A stretch of DNA of 64,000 bases. It comes from DATFVJ01 sp963712955 (GTDB lineage: Bacteria > Actinomycetota > Actinomycetes > Streptosporangiales > Streptosporangiaceae). Positions 8,318 to 16,958 of this stretch are shown here, one piece after another (within the stretch, counting starts at the first letter, position 1; every line of letters begins with the position of its first letter). The DNA lies in contig CAVQKF010000010.1 of NCBI GenBank assembly GCA_963712955.1, forward strand, positions 186,001 through 250,000. The letters are read 5' to 3'. The notes under the pieces are model-generated. The model saw nothing but the letters and a program-made list of their open reading frames with translations, had not been told where the DNA came from and ran no database searches. Made by a program: the position numbers and the translations under genes.

Positions 8318-9157
8318 GTGACGGCGCAGCTTCCGTACCCCGAGACACCGCCTCCCGCGTTCCTCTTCGATCTCGATGGCACGCTGATCGACAGCGTCTA
8401 CCAGCACGTGCTCGCATGGCGCGCGGCGCTGAGCGCGCTCGGCATCGACCTCTCTGTGTGGCGCATCCACCGGCGGATCGGGATGAGCGGCGGCCTCTTC
8501 GTGACCGCCCTGCTCCGGGAGACCGGGCGCTCGCTTTCCGCGGCGGAGATCGAGCAGTTGCAGCATTCGCATGCCAGCGAGTACGGAAAGCGCAGCGAGT
8601 CTGTGCGCCCGCTGCCCGGTGCGACCGACCTGCTCATGGCGCTCACCGAGCGGCATGTTCCCTGGGCGATCGCGACAAGCGGCTATGCGGCGACCGCGCG
8701 TTCCGCGCTCGGCATGCTCGGGCTCGGAGAGGACACGCCGATGGTCACCCGCGACATGGTGCGCCACGCCAAACCCGATCCCGATCTCTTCCTCGCGGCC
8801 GCGACGATGCTCGGGGTCGATCCCACGCACGCGATGGTCGTCGGTGACAGCGTGTGGGATCTGCTGGCCGCGAGGCGCGCGGGCGCACTCGGCATCGGCC
8901 TCATGTCCGGCGGGTACGGGCGGGAAGAACTCGAACGGGCCGGGGCGTTCCGTGTATACGCCGATCCGGCCGACCTGCTCAGCCTGGCTGGACGAGCTTG
9001 GCGTGCGCCAGCCGCCACCCTGACATCCGCGACAGGGCATGCGACCGGGGCATCCGGGACAGGGCATCCGGGACAGGGCATCCGGGACAGGCAGGACGGA
9101 CATGAACCTCACCGTGACCGACGCTCGGGACCGTCGCCGCTTCGAGGTGTGGGTTGA
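8318..9157 (+). CDS. HAD-superfamily phosphatase, probably frameshifted at its C terminus
   Basis: All HAD motifs are present: FLFDLDGTL (motif I, nucleophile Asp), ATSGY (II), HAKPDPDLF (III lysine) and VGDSVWDLLAARRAGA (IV). It fits the phosphoglycolate phosphatase-like subgroup. After YADPADLLS the annotated frame runs on for about 55 odd residues through a tandem repeat and over the next gene. Shifting by one base near 8985 gives the expected ending LDELGVRQPPP with a stop at 9021-9023. So the true protein is probably about 235 residues ending at 9023, and an indel lies near 8983-8990. Confidence 0.8.
   Translation: MTAQLPYPETPPPAFLFDLDGTLIDSVYQHVLAWRAALSALGIDLSVWRIHRRIGMSGGLFVTALLRETGRSLSAAEIEQLQHSHASEYGKRSESVRPLPGATDLLMALTERHVPWAIATSGYAATARSALGMLGLGEDTPMVTRDMVRHAKPDPDLFLAAATMLGVDPTHAMVVGDSVWDLLAARRAGALGIGLMSGGYGREELERAGAFRVYADPADLLSLAGRAWRAPAATLTSATGHATGASGTGHPGQGIRDRQDGHEPHRDRRSGPSPLRGVG
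9049..9090. repeat. 14-bp tandem repeat, three perfect copies
   Basis: ggcatccgggacag occurs three times without mismatch (9049-9062, 9063-9076, 9077-9090), preceded by a decayed copy near 9037. It lies between the likely true end of the HAD gene (9023) and the GNAT start (9102). Confidence 0.85.
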
Positions 9158-9410
9158 CGGCAAGCTCGCCGGTTTCGCCGACTACATCCGGTGCGACGAT
9201 GTCATCGTCTTCCCGCACACCGAGGTGGATCCCGCCTTCGAAGGTCAGGGGGTCGGCGGTGCGCTGGCCCGCGCCGCACTCGACGACGCGGCCGCGCGCG
9301 GCAAGGCGGTGCGCGCGTTGTGCCCGTTCATGGCGGGCTGGATTGCCAGGCACCCGGCCTACGAGCACCTCAAGGAGAGGGCTGGCAGCGGCGGGGAGAA
9401 CCCCGCCTGA
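9102..9410 (+). CDS. Small GNAT N-acetyltransferase (YjdJ type)
   Basis: This 102-residue GCN5-related acetyltransferase is of the minimal YjdJ type. It shows FPHTEVDPAFEGQGVGGALA (acetyl-CoA-binding R/Q-x-x-G-x-G/A region), then RALCPFMAGWIARHPAYEHL. The ATG at 9102 begins MNLTVTDARDRRRFEVWVDG, where homologues normally start. The ribosome site is weak, and it starts right after the 14-bp repeats. The acceptor substrate is unknown. Confidence 0.82.
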   Translation: MNLTVTDARDRRRFEVWVDGKLAGFADYIRCDDVIVFPHTEVDPAFEGQGVGGALARAALDDAAARGKAVRALCPFMAGWIARHPAYEHLKERAGSGGENPA

Positions 9411-9453
9411 CCCGCCCGCCGTGGAGCCCGGGCTGTGGGCGGAGCCTGCGGCC

Positions 9454-10158
9454 CTATCCGGTCTCGTAGCGGCGGAAACCGACCGCGTACTCGCAGCCCG
9501 CGGCAAGGCCGACGAAGCCGGCCATGTTGCGCAGGAACTCGTCGGGGTCAAAGTCCCTTCCGAGGCCGTCGATGTAGGCGGAATGCTCGCGCAGCGACGC
9601 GATGCCCGCCTCGATCGTGGCGCTGACATCCACGTAGTGCGTCGGCTCATTGCTCGCCGCCACGTAGGCGTGCCTGATGCCTGACCACGGCGGTCCCGCG
9701 TCAGTGAACAGCCACGGGTTGGCCGCATCGCGGCAGGCGTCGAGCACGGCAAGACCGACCGCGCGGTGGTCGGCGTGGTTGACGGACCCGCTGTCGCCCC
9801 AGGTGAGATCGAAGTTCATGGTGATGACCACGTCCGGCCGCAGGCGGCGGAACGCCGCAGCCAGGTCGCGCCGCAGCCGTATGCCGTAATCCACGAGGCC
9901 GTCGGCGTGATCGAGGAACACCACCTCGCGCACTCCGACCACGGCCGCGCTGCGGCGCTCCTCTTCCTCGCGGATCGGGCTGACGCGGTCCGGTGGTATC
10001 CCCTCGATGCCCGCCTCTCCCCGGGTCGCTATCACATAGGACACATCACGCCCCTGCCCCGTCCAGCGGGCGACGGCGGCGGCGGCGCCGTACTCGAGGT
10101 CATCCGGGTGCGCGACCGCGGCCACCGCGCGCTCCCAGTCCTCCGGCATCGGCTTCAT
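9454..10158 (-). CDS. PIG-L family deacetylase
   Basis: The zinc-binding AHPDDLE motif sits near residue 17, and NHADHRAVG provides the later histidines, as in LmbE/MshB-like enzymes that deacetylate N-acetyl sugars. It is 234 residues. I set the ATG at 10158 because GGAGGGG stands a few bases upstream; the open frame could extend to 10185. The substrate is unknown; mycothiol-pathway, detoxification and antibiotic-related members all exist. The 211 bases upstream to the ligase gene hold nothing else I can support. Confidence 0.85.
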   Translation of the reverse strand: MKPMPEDWERAVAAVAHPDDLEYGAAAAVARWTGQGRDVSYVIATRGEAGIEGIPPDRVSPIREEEERRSAAVVGVREVVFLDHADGLVDYGIRLRRDLAAAFRRLRPDVVITMNFDLTWGDSGSVNHADHRAVGLAVLDACRDAANPWLFTDAGPPWSGIRHAYVAASNEPTHYVDVSATIEAGIASLREHSAYIDGLGRDFDPDEFLRNMAGFVGLAAGCEYAVGFRRYETG

Positions 10159-10369
10159 CGCCCCTCCGATCTTCCAGGGATTCACCCAACGTGGACGATG
10201 CGCGGCCTGGTCAGCGCACGCAGCGTCATCCCGTGACGGAACGCTATGACATCATTCATCATCGGCAGCGGCGCGGGGTAGGGGGAGGTGACGGGCGGCC
10301 GATACATAACGGCTGCCGCGGGCCGCCGGGCCTACCGCGTGATCTTCTCCCTGTGGGCGGAAGCGCGCA

Positions 10370-12199
10370 TCAGCCGATCTTTCCCGCGACGATCACGCCG
10401 GCCGGCAGCGGTTCGCTGTAGAGCATCTCGACGAGCGCCGAGTGGTTCCTCAGCATCTGCCGCTGGTTGACGTAGCCCTTGTCGGTGATCTCCCCGGCGT
10501 CCAGGTCCGCCGGGCGCGCAACCACGATGAGCCGCTCGATGCGCGCTGTTGATCCGGAGGCGCCGTTGTGGTCGGCCAGCGCCTCCGCGAGCATCCTGTG
10601 CAGGACCTCGTGCACGATCAGCTCGCCGTCGGCAGGCATGTCCTCGCCGATCAGCGTGCGCGCCTCGGCCACGTTCAGCCACGCCAGTGCGCCCAGGTAC
10701 TCGCGGTGCTCGCCAGCGATCACCGCGTCGGACAGGACCCGTATGCTGGACAGCAGCGCGGTACGCACGGCACCGACGCGGACGAACGTGCCGGTGCCAA
10801 GCTTGAAGTCCTCGGCGATCCGACCGCGGAACACCAGCCCGGCGTTCAGATCGGCGGGGTCGGCGAGCGTGGCCGCATCGCCGGTGCGGTAGAAACCCTC
10901 CTCGTCGAACGCCTCGGCGGTCAGGTCCGGCCGGCCGAAGTAGCCCGGGGTGACGATCGGGCCCTTCACCCGGATCTCGTAGGCGCCTTCGGCCGGGACG
11001 AGCTTCACCTCGGTACCGGGCAGCGGGGCACCGATACACCGGGCGTCGGTGTAGTCGAAGTTCGCTGTCGTCACCGCCGGCCCGGTCTCGGTCGTACCCC
11101 ATGAGCCAGTGACCGGGATTTCGCGGCCGCCCGCCCTGGCGGAGAGTTCGCCGAGGCGGTCACGCAGGCCGGACGGCATCGCGGCCCCGGCATTGAACAG
11201 CAGCCGCACCCGGGAGAAGAACCTGCGGGCGAACTCCGGGTCCGCCTCAAGCGCAGGGACGAGCTGCGCGAAGCCCGCGGGGACATTGAAATAGATGGTG
11301 GGCGCGACGTCGGTGAGGTTAGCGATCATCTGCCCGAACAGGTCAGGGGTGGGACGTCCGACGTCGACGTAGAGCGTGCCGCCCGCGGCGAGCACCATGC
11401 CCAGGTTGTGGTTACCGCCGAAGGTATGGCTCCACGGCAGCCAGTCGACGATCACCGGCCGCTCGGCGGCAAGAAACGGCCACGCCTGGCGCATCATCTG
11501 CTGGTCGGCCGCCCACATCCGGTGCGTGTTCAGCACCCCCTTCGGGGCACCTGTCGAGCCGGACGTGAACAGGATCTTCGCCATCGTGTCGCCGCTCAGC
11601 GCGGCGAAAGCGTCGGCGACCTGCTGGCCCGGCGTGCTTGCCGCGAGCTCGGCCAGCCTGGCGGCGCCGTCGCGGCTGCCAGTGCTGACGATCGCCGGCA
11701 CCGGGCCAAGCGCGTCCAGGGCCGGCGCGAAGTGCTCCGCATCATCGGCGAAGACCGCACCGGGACGGATCAGCTCGGCGATTGCCCGGATGCGGGCGTG
11801 GTCACGGCTCTGCAGCGAGTAGGCCACGCTGACCGGGGCCACAGGAATGCCGGCGGTCATCGCGCCGAGCATCACAAGCAGGTGGTCGATGCTGTTGCCT
11901 GACAGCACAAGCAGCGGCCGGTCGGGGCCCAGGCCCCGCTCAAGCAGGGCCTGGCCGATGGCCGCCGCGGCGGCGACAGCCGCGCCGTAGCTGTAGGTGC
12001 GCCACTGCCCGCCGGCAATGCGCTCGGCGACGAGCGGATGGTCCGGGTCGGTAGCCGCCCACGCCCGCACGCTGTGCAGGACCGTGGCCGGATAGTCCCG
12101 CAACGGGTCGGTGGAGCGCAGCAGCACGCAGCCGTCCGCCCGCTCCCACCCAGCGATGCTCGGTCGCGCGAACAGCGGCATGTCAAGTTCGGCAGTCAC
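10370..12199 (-). CDS. Acyl-CoA ligase of the feruloyl-CoA synthetase type
   Basis: This is an AMP-forming adenylate ligase of about 609 residues. It has the P-loop ILFTSGSTGAPKGVLNTHRM, the GSWGTTETGP A5 motif, YFGRPDLTAEAFDEEGFYRTGD and VFRGRIAEDFKLGTG. The overall form (long, FxGRIAEDFKL) is that of feruloyl-CoA synthetase-like enzymes, which activate aromatic acids. It lies downstream of boxB and boxC on the same strand, so the likely job is activation of benzoate or a related acid for that pathway. The GTG start at 12199 has GGGAGAGGG upstream. A perfect 17-bp palindrome stands about 60 bases upstream, so it may have its own promoter. Confidence 0.82.
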   Translation of the reverse strand: MTAELDMPLFARPSIAGWERADGCVLLRSTDPLRDYPATVLHSVRAWAATDPDHPLVAERIAGGQWRTYSYGAAVAAAAAIGQALLERGLGPDRPLLVLSGNSIDHLLVMLGAMTAGIPVAPVSVAYSLQSRDHARIRAIAELIRPGAVFADDAEHFAPALDALGPVPAIVSTGSRDGAARLAELAASTPGQQVADAFAALSGDTMAKILFTSGSTGAPKGVLNTHRMWAADQQMMRQAWPFLAAERPVIVDWLPWSHTFGGNHNLGMVLAAGGTLYVDVGRPTPDLFGQMIANLTDVAPTIYFNVPAGFAQLVPALEADPEFARRFFSRVRLLFNAGAAMPSGLRDRLGELSARAGGREIPVTGSWGTTETGPAVTTANFDYTDARCIGAPLPGTEVKLVPAEGAYEIRVKGPIVTPGYFGRPDLTAEAFDEEGFYRTGDAATLADPADLNAGLVFRGRIAEDFKLGTGTFVRVGAVRTALLSSIRVLSDAVIAGEHREYLGALAWLNVAEARTLIGEDMPADGELIVHEVLHRMLAEALADHNGASGSTARIERLIVVARPADLDAGEITDKGYVNQRQMLRNHSALVEMLYSEPLPAGVIVAGKIG

Positions 12200-12259
12200 A
12201 ACCCTCTCCCACCCTCGCCCGCGGTTCAACGGGCCATCACGAACACAATCATTCGACTA

Positions 12260-12276
12260 TTTCAGATGTTCTGAAA
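12260..12276. promoter_or_regulatory. 17-bp operator-like palindrome before the ligase gene
   Basis: TTTCAGA-TGT-TCTGAAA is a perfect 7-bp inverted repeat with a 3-base centre, in an AT-richer pocket of the 134-base gap between boxB and the ligase start. Its size and symmetry fit a dimeric repressor site. The binding protein is unknown; the nearby PaaX-like regulator is one candidate. Confidence 0.5.
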
Positions 12277-12333
12277 CGCATTTGTAGCACTGAAGACCGG
12301 TCATGCCTGCTGAGCGCGGGCTCAGGCCCAGGC

Positions 12334-13755
12334 TCACGTGAGATGCACGTAGTCGTAGTCGAACGGCTTGCCGTTGATCCCATTGCGCGGCGGCGCGATC
12401 CAGGCGGCGATCTTGCCGCGTTCGTGCACCGGCTGCATCAGGGAACGGACGTGGGTCTTGTCGACATCGACGGGCAGCCACTCCCCCTTGCGGCGCTGCC
12501 ATTCGTCTGGCGAGATGCGCTCGCCGTCCGGGGTCGCCTCGATGTCGGCGAACGCTCCGACCTTGCGGTTGAAGGCCACGTGAGGCAGCCGGAGCTGCTG
12601 CGTCAGGCCGGCGCCAGCGAGGATGCGGTTCCACCGGTTGACGCCACTCTGGCAGTCCGAGATGTACTCCCGGCGCAGGTCGACGTTCAGTCCGACAAGC
12701 GCTGCCACTTCCGCCCGCCCGATCTGCCCGTCGTCGGTGACGGCATCCACCATGATCGAATCATTGGTGAGTTTGTGGTCGTCGCGGCGCCGCTCCTCCG
12801 ACCAGCGGCCCTTCAGCCCGGCGGTGAAGTAGTTCGCCACGTTCGTCGATGTCTCACTGCCGAACAGGTCGAGTGACACGGTGTAGTGGAAGTTCAGGTA
12901 TTTCTGGATCATGTCGAGCGGGATGCCGCCGCGGGCGGCCACTTCGTCGGTGTCGTGCTCCATCATCAGCTGCGCGGTGCGCTCGACGACGCGGTCGATG
13001 CCGGTGGTCCCGACGAACATGTGGTGCGCCTCTTCCTTGAGCATGAACTCGCAGGTGCGCGACAGCGGGTCGAAGCCGGACTCCTTGAGCGTGCCGAGCT
13101 GGTATTTGCCGTCGCGGTCGGTGAAGTAGGTGAACATGAAGAACGACAGCCAGTCCGGGGTCTCCTCGTTGAACGCGCCCAGGATGCGCGGGGCGTCCTC
13201 GCTGCCGGAGTGACGGTGCAGCAGTTCCTCGGCCTCGCCGCGTCCCTCGCGGCCGAAATAGGCGTGCAGCAGGTACACCATCGCCCACAGGTGCCGCCCC
13301 TCCTCGACGTTCACCTGGAACAGGTTGCGCAGGTCGTACAGGCTCGGCGCGGTAGCGCCCAGGTTCCGCTGCTGCTCGACCGAGGCGGGTTCGGTATCGC
13401 CCTGGATGACGATCAGCCGCTGCAGGTCAGCGCGGTACTCGCCAGGCAGCTTCTGCCAGGCCGGTTCGCCCTTGTGCTCGCCGAACGCGATGCGCCGGTC
13501 GGGATCGCGCTCCGACACGAAGATGCCCCAGCGGTAGTCGGGCATTGCGACGTGCCCGAAGTGCGCCCACCCGTCGCGGCCGACGTTGACCGCGGTGCGC
13601 AGGTAGACGTCCTGGGTCGGCAGGGACGGGCCCATCGACTCCCACCAGGACAGGAAGTTCGGCTGCCACGACTCAAGCGCCCGCTGCAGCCGCCTGTCCT
13701 CGCCCAGGTCGACATTGTTCGGGATCTTCTCGGTGTAATCAGCGGTGGTCGTCAC
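12334..13755 (-). CDS. boxB: Benzoyl-CoA 2,3-epoxidase, oxygenase component BoxB
   Basis: BoxB is the diiron subunit that forms 2,3-epoxybenzoyl-CoA from benzoyl-CoA and O2. The 473-residue length and the whole sequence fit the family. The diiron E-x-x-H elements are visible as NVEEGRHLW (mid-protein) and LKEEAHHMF, and the start NNVDLGEDRRLQRALESWQP and end WIAPPRNGINGKPFDYDYVH are characteristic. It begins 3 bases after the boxC stop, with GGAGG inside the boxC end, so the two are co-translated. The reductase BoxA is not in this window, so electrons must come from elsewhere. Confidence 0.93.
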   Translation of the reverse strand: MTTTADYTEKIPNNVDLGEDRRLQRALESWQPNFLSWWESMGPSLPTQDVYLRTAVNVGRDGWAHFGHVAMPDYRWGIFVSERDPDRRIAFGEHKGEPAWQKLPGEYRADLQRLIVIQGDTEPASVEQQRNLGATAPSLYDLRNLFQVNVEEGRHLWAMVYLLHAYFGREGRGEAEELLHRHSGSEDAPRILGAFNEETPDWLSFFMFTYFTDRDGKYQLGTLKESGFDPLSRTCEFMLKEEAHHMFVGTTGIDRVVERTAQLMMEHDTDEVAARGGIPLDMIQKYLNFHYTVSLDLFGSETSTNVANYFTAGLKGRWSEERRRDDHKLTNDSIMVDAVTDDGQIGRAEVAALVGLNVDLRREYISDCQSGVNRWNRILAGAGLTQQLRLPHVAFNRKVGAFADIEATPDGERISPDEWQRRKGEWLPVDVDKTHVRSLMQPVHERGKIAAWIAPPRNGINGKPFDYDYVHLT

Positions 13756-13758
13756 TGC

Positions 13759-15495
13759 TCAGACTCGCCTCCGGTCGAAGTGGGCACGCTGCCCGGTGCC
13801 GAACTTGCGCAGTGCGCCGTCCGGGCCGGACGCGTTGGGCCGATTGAAGATCCAGTTCTGCCAGGCCGTCAGCCGGCCGAAGATCTTCGTCTCCATCGTC
13901 TCCGGGCCGGCGAAGCGGTAGTTCGCCTCCAGCCCGGAGAGTGCGTCCGGGCTGAAGCTGGCCCGCTCCTCGACCGCGATGCGGACCTCCTCGTCCCAGT
14001 CGATGTCGTCGGGCGCGAAGGTGACCAGGCCGAGTTGCTCGGCGGGACGGGCCTCAAGCGGCTCGCCGACCCGATCGCGCACCGCGGCCATCTGCGCCTC
14101 GTCGTCGAGGAAGCGGGTCTGCAGCCGGGTCAGCCCGTTTCCCATCGGCAGCGGGCCCAGGTTCATCTCCCCCAGCGTGACCGCCGCCGACGTGGCATCC
14201 GGGTCAATCTCCTCGAAGACCCCGGACAGCATGTAGGAGCGGTCGGCGGCCAGGGCGAGCTCGAGCAGCGACCCGGCGAAGCAGCTGCCAGGCTCGATCA
14301 GCGCGATCAGGCTGCGGCTGGTGACGTCCAGTCGCTTCAGCGTGCGCTTGAGGTAGTGCACGATCTCGTTGACGAGCCAGTTGCCGCCGTTGTCAAGCAG
14401 TAGTTGGTCGTGGGCCAGTACCCGCCGCGGGTCGCCGGCGGTCTTGAAGACCCAGGTGCCGAGTTCGAGTTCGTTCGTGCGAAGGTCGAGGATCAGGTCG
14501 TCGAGCTCACGCGTCACCGCGAGCGACCAGAACGCGGCACCCTGCTCGTGGATCGTGGCCACGTCCGCGGGCGCGTCCTGCTCCGGGCCGGTCAAGGTGA
14601 TCGTCGCCGTGCCCGCTGCCCGGCACAGCTCCGCGGTCACGTGCCGGTAGGCGATGCGGTCATCGTCGCGTTGCTTGACAAGCGGGGTCAGCGTGATGCC
14701 CGGCGCGTCGGCCGGACGGCTCGAATGCGCCGCAAGCTCGGCGGCGCGCGCGGCGACGGTCTCGGCCCATTTCGGCCGCGGGACGACCTCGTCGACCAGC
14801 TTCCACTGCGCCGCCTTCGTCCCGCCGAGCCCTTCGGTCTTCGTGGCGAAGTAGTCGGCCAGGTCGCGGCGGACGCGGCGCTTGTCGACCACCCTGGTCA
14901 GGCCGCCCGTGCCGGGCAGCACCCCGAGCAGCGGCAGTTCGGGGAGCGACACCGCCGAGGAGCGGTCGTCGATGAGCAAGATGCGCTCGCACGCCAGGGC
15001 CAGCTCGTACCCGCCACCCGACGCGGTGCCGTTGAGCGCCGCCAGATACGCCTGCCCGGAGTTCGCGGACGCGTCTTCCATACCGTTACGCGTCTCATTG
15101 GTGAACTTGCAGAAGTTCACTTTCCACGCGTGCGGCGACAGCGCCAGCATCCGGATGTTCGCACCAGCGCAGAAGATCTTCTCCTTACCGCTCGTCACAA
15201 CGACCGTGCGGACCCGGGGGTGCTCGAACCGCAGCCGCTGCACCGCGTCATACAGTTCGATGTCCACGCCCAGGTCATACGAGTTCAGCTTCAGCTCGTA
15301 GCCGTCGCGCAGCCCGGCGCGCTCGTCCACGTCCATCGCGAGCGTCGCGACCGCGCCGTCGATGCTGAGGTTCCAGTGCCGGTAGCTGCTCGGCTCGACC
15401 TGGAAGCTGACCCGCTCCGCGCGGCTGTGGGGCGCCGCCCCCCGCCGTTCGTGCACGTCATCGGTTGCCAGGTTGCCTGAAGCGGCTGCCGTCAT
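13759..15495 (-). CDS. boxC: 2,3-epoxybenzoyl-CoA dihydrolase BoxC
   Basis: BoxC opens the epoxide of 2,3-epoxybenzoyl-CoA hydrolytically, giving 3,4-dehydroadipyl-CoA semialdehyde and formate. The protein is a long two-part crotonase-fold enzyme (578 residues); FCAGANIRMLA and NGTASGGGYELALAC are the oxyanion-hole regions of the first half. The ATG at 15495 follows AGGAGG by 8 bases; the open frame runs on to 15702 but into the promoter region. It is the first gene of the boxC-boxB-ligase unit and is divergent from the PaaX-like regulator. Confidence 0.93.
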   Translation of the reverse strand: MTAAASGNLATDDVHERRGAAPHSRAERVSFQVEPSSYRHWNLSIDGAVATLAMDVDERAGLRDGYELKLNSYDLGVDIELYDAVQRLRFEHPRVRTVVVTSGKEKIFCAGANIRMLALSPHAWKVNFCKFTNETRNGMEDASANSGQAYLAALNGTASGGGYELALACERILLIDDRSSAVSLPELPLLGVLPGTGGLTRVVDKRRVRRDLADYFATKTEGLGGTKAAQWKLVDEVVPRPKWAETVAARAAELAAHSSRPADAPGITLTPLVKQRDDDRIAYRHVTAELCRAAGTATITLTGPEQDAPADVATIHEQGAAFWSLAVTRELDDLILDLRTNELELGTWVFKTAGDPRRVLAHDQLLLDNGGNWLVNEIVHYLKRTLKRLDVTSRSLIALIEPGSCFAGSLLELALAADRSYMLSGVFEEIDPDATSAAVTLGEMNLGPLPMGNGLTRLQTRFLDDEAQMAAVRDRVGEPLEARPAEQLGLVTFAPDDIDWDEEVRIAVEERASFSPDALSGLEANYRFAGPETMETKIFGRLTAWQNWIFNRPNASGPDGALRKFGTGQRAHFDRRRV

Positions 15496-15529
15496 GCCGA
15501 ATCCTCCTGTGCCCAACGCACCCAACCAT

Positions 15530-15557
15530 ATTCTACATAATAGTCCAGTGAAGTTAA
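15530..15557 (-). promoter_or_regulatory. Likely promoter of boxC in an AT-rich pocket
   Basis: On the minus strand TTAACT (15557-15552) and TAGAAT (15535-15530) are separated by 16 bases, which would start transcription about 27 bases before the boxC ATG. The pocket at 15525-15570 is far more AT-rich than its surroundings and lies between divergent boxC and the PaaX-like gene, so it probably also holds the regulator's operator. Confidence 0.45.
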
Positions 15558-15635
15558 TCAACTGTAGCAGATTTCCACCGGCACGCCGCGCGAGGGTCTG
15601 CGAAGTGGCTGGGGATGCGGGAGAATCGGGAGACC

Positions 15636-15711
15636 GCACCGGCCCGCCACCCCGTCCCACCGCCCCCGCGACCCATCCCACCGGCCCCACTACCCGTCCC
15701 ACCGGCCCGCT
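15636..15711. repeat. Degenerate proline-codon-like C-rich repeat
   Basis: Imperfect copies built around cccgtcccaccggcccc run just upstream of the PaaX-like start. An upstream extension of that gene through here would be almost all proline and arginine, which is why I did not use it. Confidence 0.5.
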
Positions 15712-15725
15712 TAACGGAAGGTGCC

Positions 15726-16580
15726 ATGCCGAGCAAGAGACCGCCAGCGGCCGACGCGGCGCCGACCCTGTCGCGGCGGCACGCCGCGGGTGCGCCGAGC
15801 GCGCGGGGACTGCTTTTTACCCTGCTCGGCGAGTTCGTGCTGACCGGCAGCGGGACCGCCTGGACGTCGGCGGTGATCGCCGCATTCGCCCGGCTCGGCG
15901 TCGAGGACAAGGCGACCCGGCAGGCGCTGATGCGCACGGCCGCGGCGGGCTGGCTCTGCGCCGAGAAGGTCGGCCGCCGCACCCGCTGGCATCTCACCGA
16001 TGCCGCGCACCGGCTGCTGACGGACGGCGCCGAACGTATCTACTCCTTCACCGGCCCGGCCGAGAACTGGGATGGGCGCTGGCTGCTCGTCGCGGCGCAC
16101 ATCCCGGAGCGTGACCGCAGCGCCCGGCATGTTGTGCGCAACCGGCTGAGCTGGGCGGGTTTCGGCTCGCTTGGCCCGGGCCTGTGGATCAGCACGCACC
16201 CTGAGCGAGAAGCCGAGGTAACCCAGGTACTGCGCGAGGCCGGCATCGCCGACGATGCCCACCTGTTCGTCGCGACCCGGTCCGGCCTGGCCGACGTGCG
16301 CGCCATGGTAAGCGCGGCGTGGGACCTTGCCGCGATCGAACGGGACTACGAGCAGTTCATCGACGAGTTCGGCAACCACGGCCGGGGCGACGCGCTGGCG
16401 CGGCAGGTCGAGCCGGTGCACGCCTGGCGCCGGTTCCCGGCCATTGACCCGGCGCTGCCCCGCGAACTCCTGCCTGCCCGGTGGAGCGGCCTGAGAGCGG
16501 CCAGGCTCTTCGCCGATCGCCACGAGCACTGGTCCGCCGAGGCGCGGATCGAATGGAAACGCCTCAACGACGGCGGATGA
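15726..16580 (+). CDS. PaaX-family transcriptional regulator
   Basis: This 284-residue protein has the PaaX layout. An N-terminal winged helix (SARGLLFTLLGEFVLTGSGT, with GVEDKATRQALMRTAAAGWL) is followed by the central FTGPAENWDGRWLLVAAHIP domain and GFGSLGPGLWISTHP. PaaX proteins repress aromatic-acid CoA pathways and are released by the CoA thioester. Being divergent from boxC, it is the natural candidate to control that unit with benzoyl-CoA as ligand; this is inference. The ATG at 15726 has GGAAGG upstream. Confidence 0.85.
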   Translation: MPSKRPPAADAAPTLSRRHAAGAPSARGLLFTLLGEFVLTGSGTAWTSAVIAAFARLGVEDKATRQALMRTAAAGWLCAEKVGRRTRWHLTDAAHRLLTDGAERIYSFTGPAENWDGRWLLVAAHIPERDRSARHVVRNRLSWAGFGSLGPGLWISTHPEREAEVTQVLREAGIADDAHLFVATRSGLADVRAMVSAAWDLAAIERDYEQFIDEFGNHGRGDALARQVEPVHAWRRFPAIDPALPRELLPARWSGLRAARLFADRHEHWSAEARIEWKRLNDGG

Positions 16581-16629
16581 GAGCGTCGGTGCGAATCCGA
16601 CGGCCGTTGAAGGCGACAATCACGACCAT

Positions 16630-16760
16630 GTCCGCGGGCAGCCGACCGGGCCGCGTTGACGTCCCGGTCATGTACCGTGCCACATGCCGCGCAGGTCCAC
16701 TCGCGGGCTCGTCAACTCGCTCAAGGGCGTGTCGGCGCGCCGGTTGCGGCAGGAGTTCCC
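16630..16760. mobile_element. IS200/IS605-family remnant (tnpA and tnpB ends)
   Basis: On the plus strand 16684-16760 reads LVNSLKGVSARRLRQEFPEL, a conserved stretch of IS200-type TnpA (Y1 transposase). On the minus strand 16690-16630 reads CGTVHDRDVNAARS, the end of the zinc ribbon of IS605 TnpB. The two are back to back, as in IS605-type elements with divergent genes, but each is only a fragment. No catalytic HUH motif or RuvC domain remains, so the element is dead. The rest of 16581-16958 has no gene. Confidence 0.55.
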
Positions 16761-16958
16761 CGAACTGGCCCGGCTGGCGGCCGGCGAGCCGCTGAGAACG
16801 CGCCCGGCCGGCGAGCAGGGCACGGCCCGCCTGCTTGTGCGTGCCCGCAGCACGCTGGCTATTTGGTGGCAATGAGGTGCGGCGCAGGCGGGAGGTTCGC
16901 TGCCAGAATGGGGTGATGGAGATCGCGAGTGTGGTCGAGACTGGCTGAGGGAGGCCCG

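Noticed and set aside
12886..15480. Two long plus-strand frames over boxB and boxC
   Set aside because: They mirror boxB and boxC, whose families are certain; the translations are low-complexity, Arg/Val/Glu-rich shadows.
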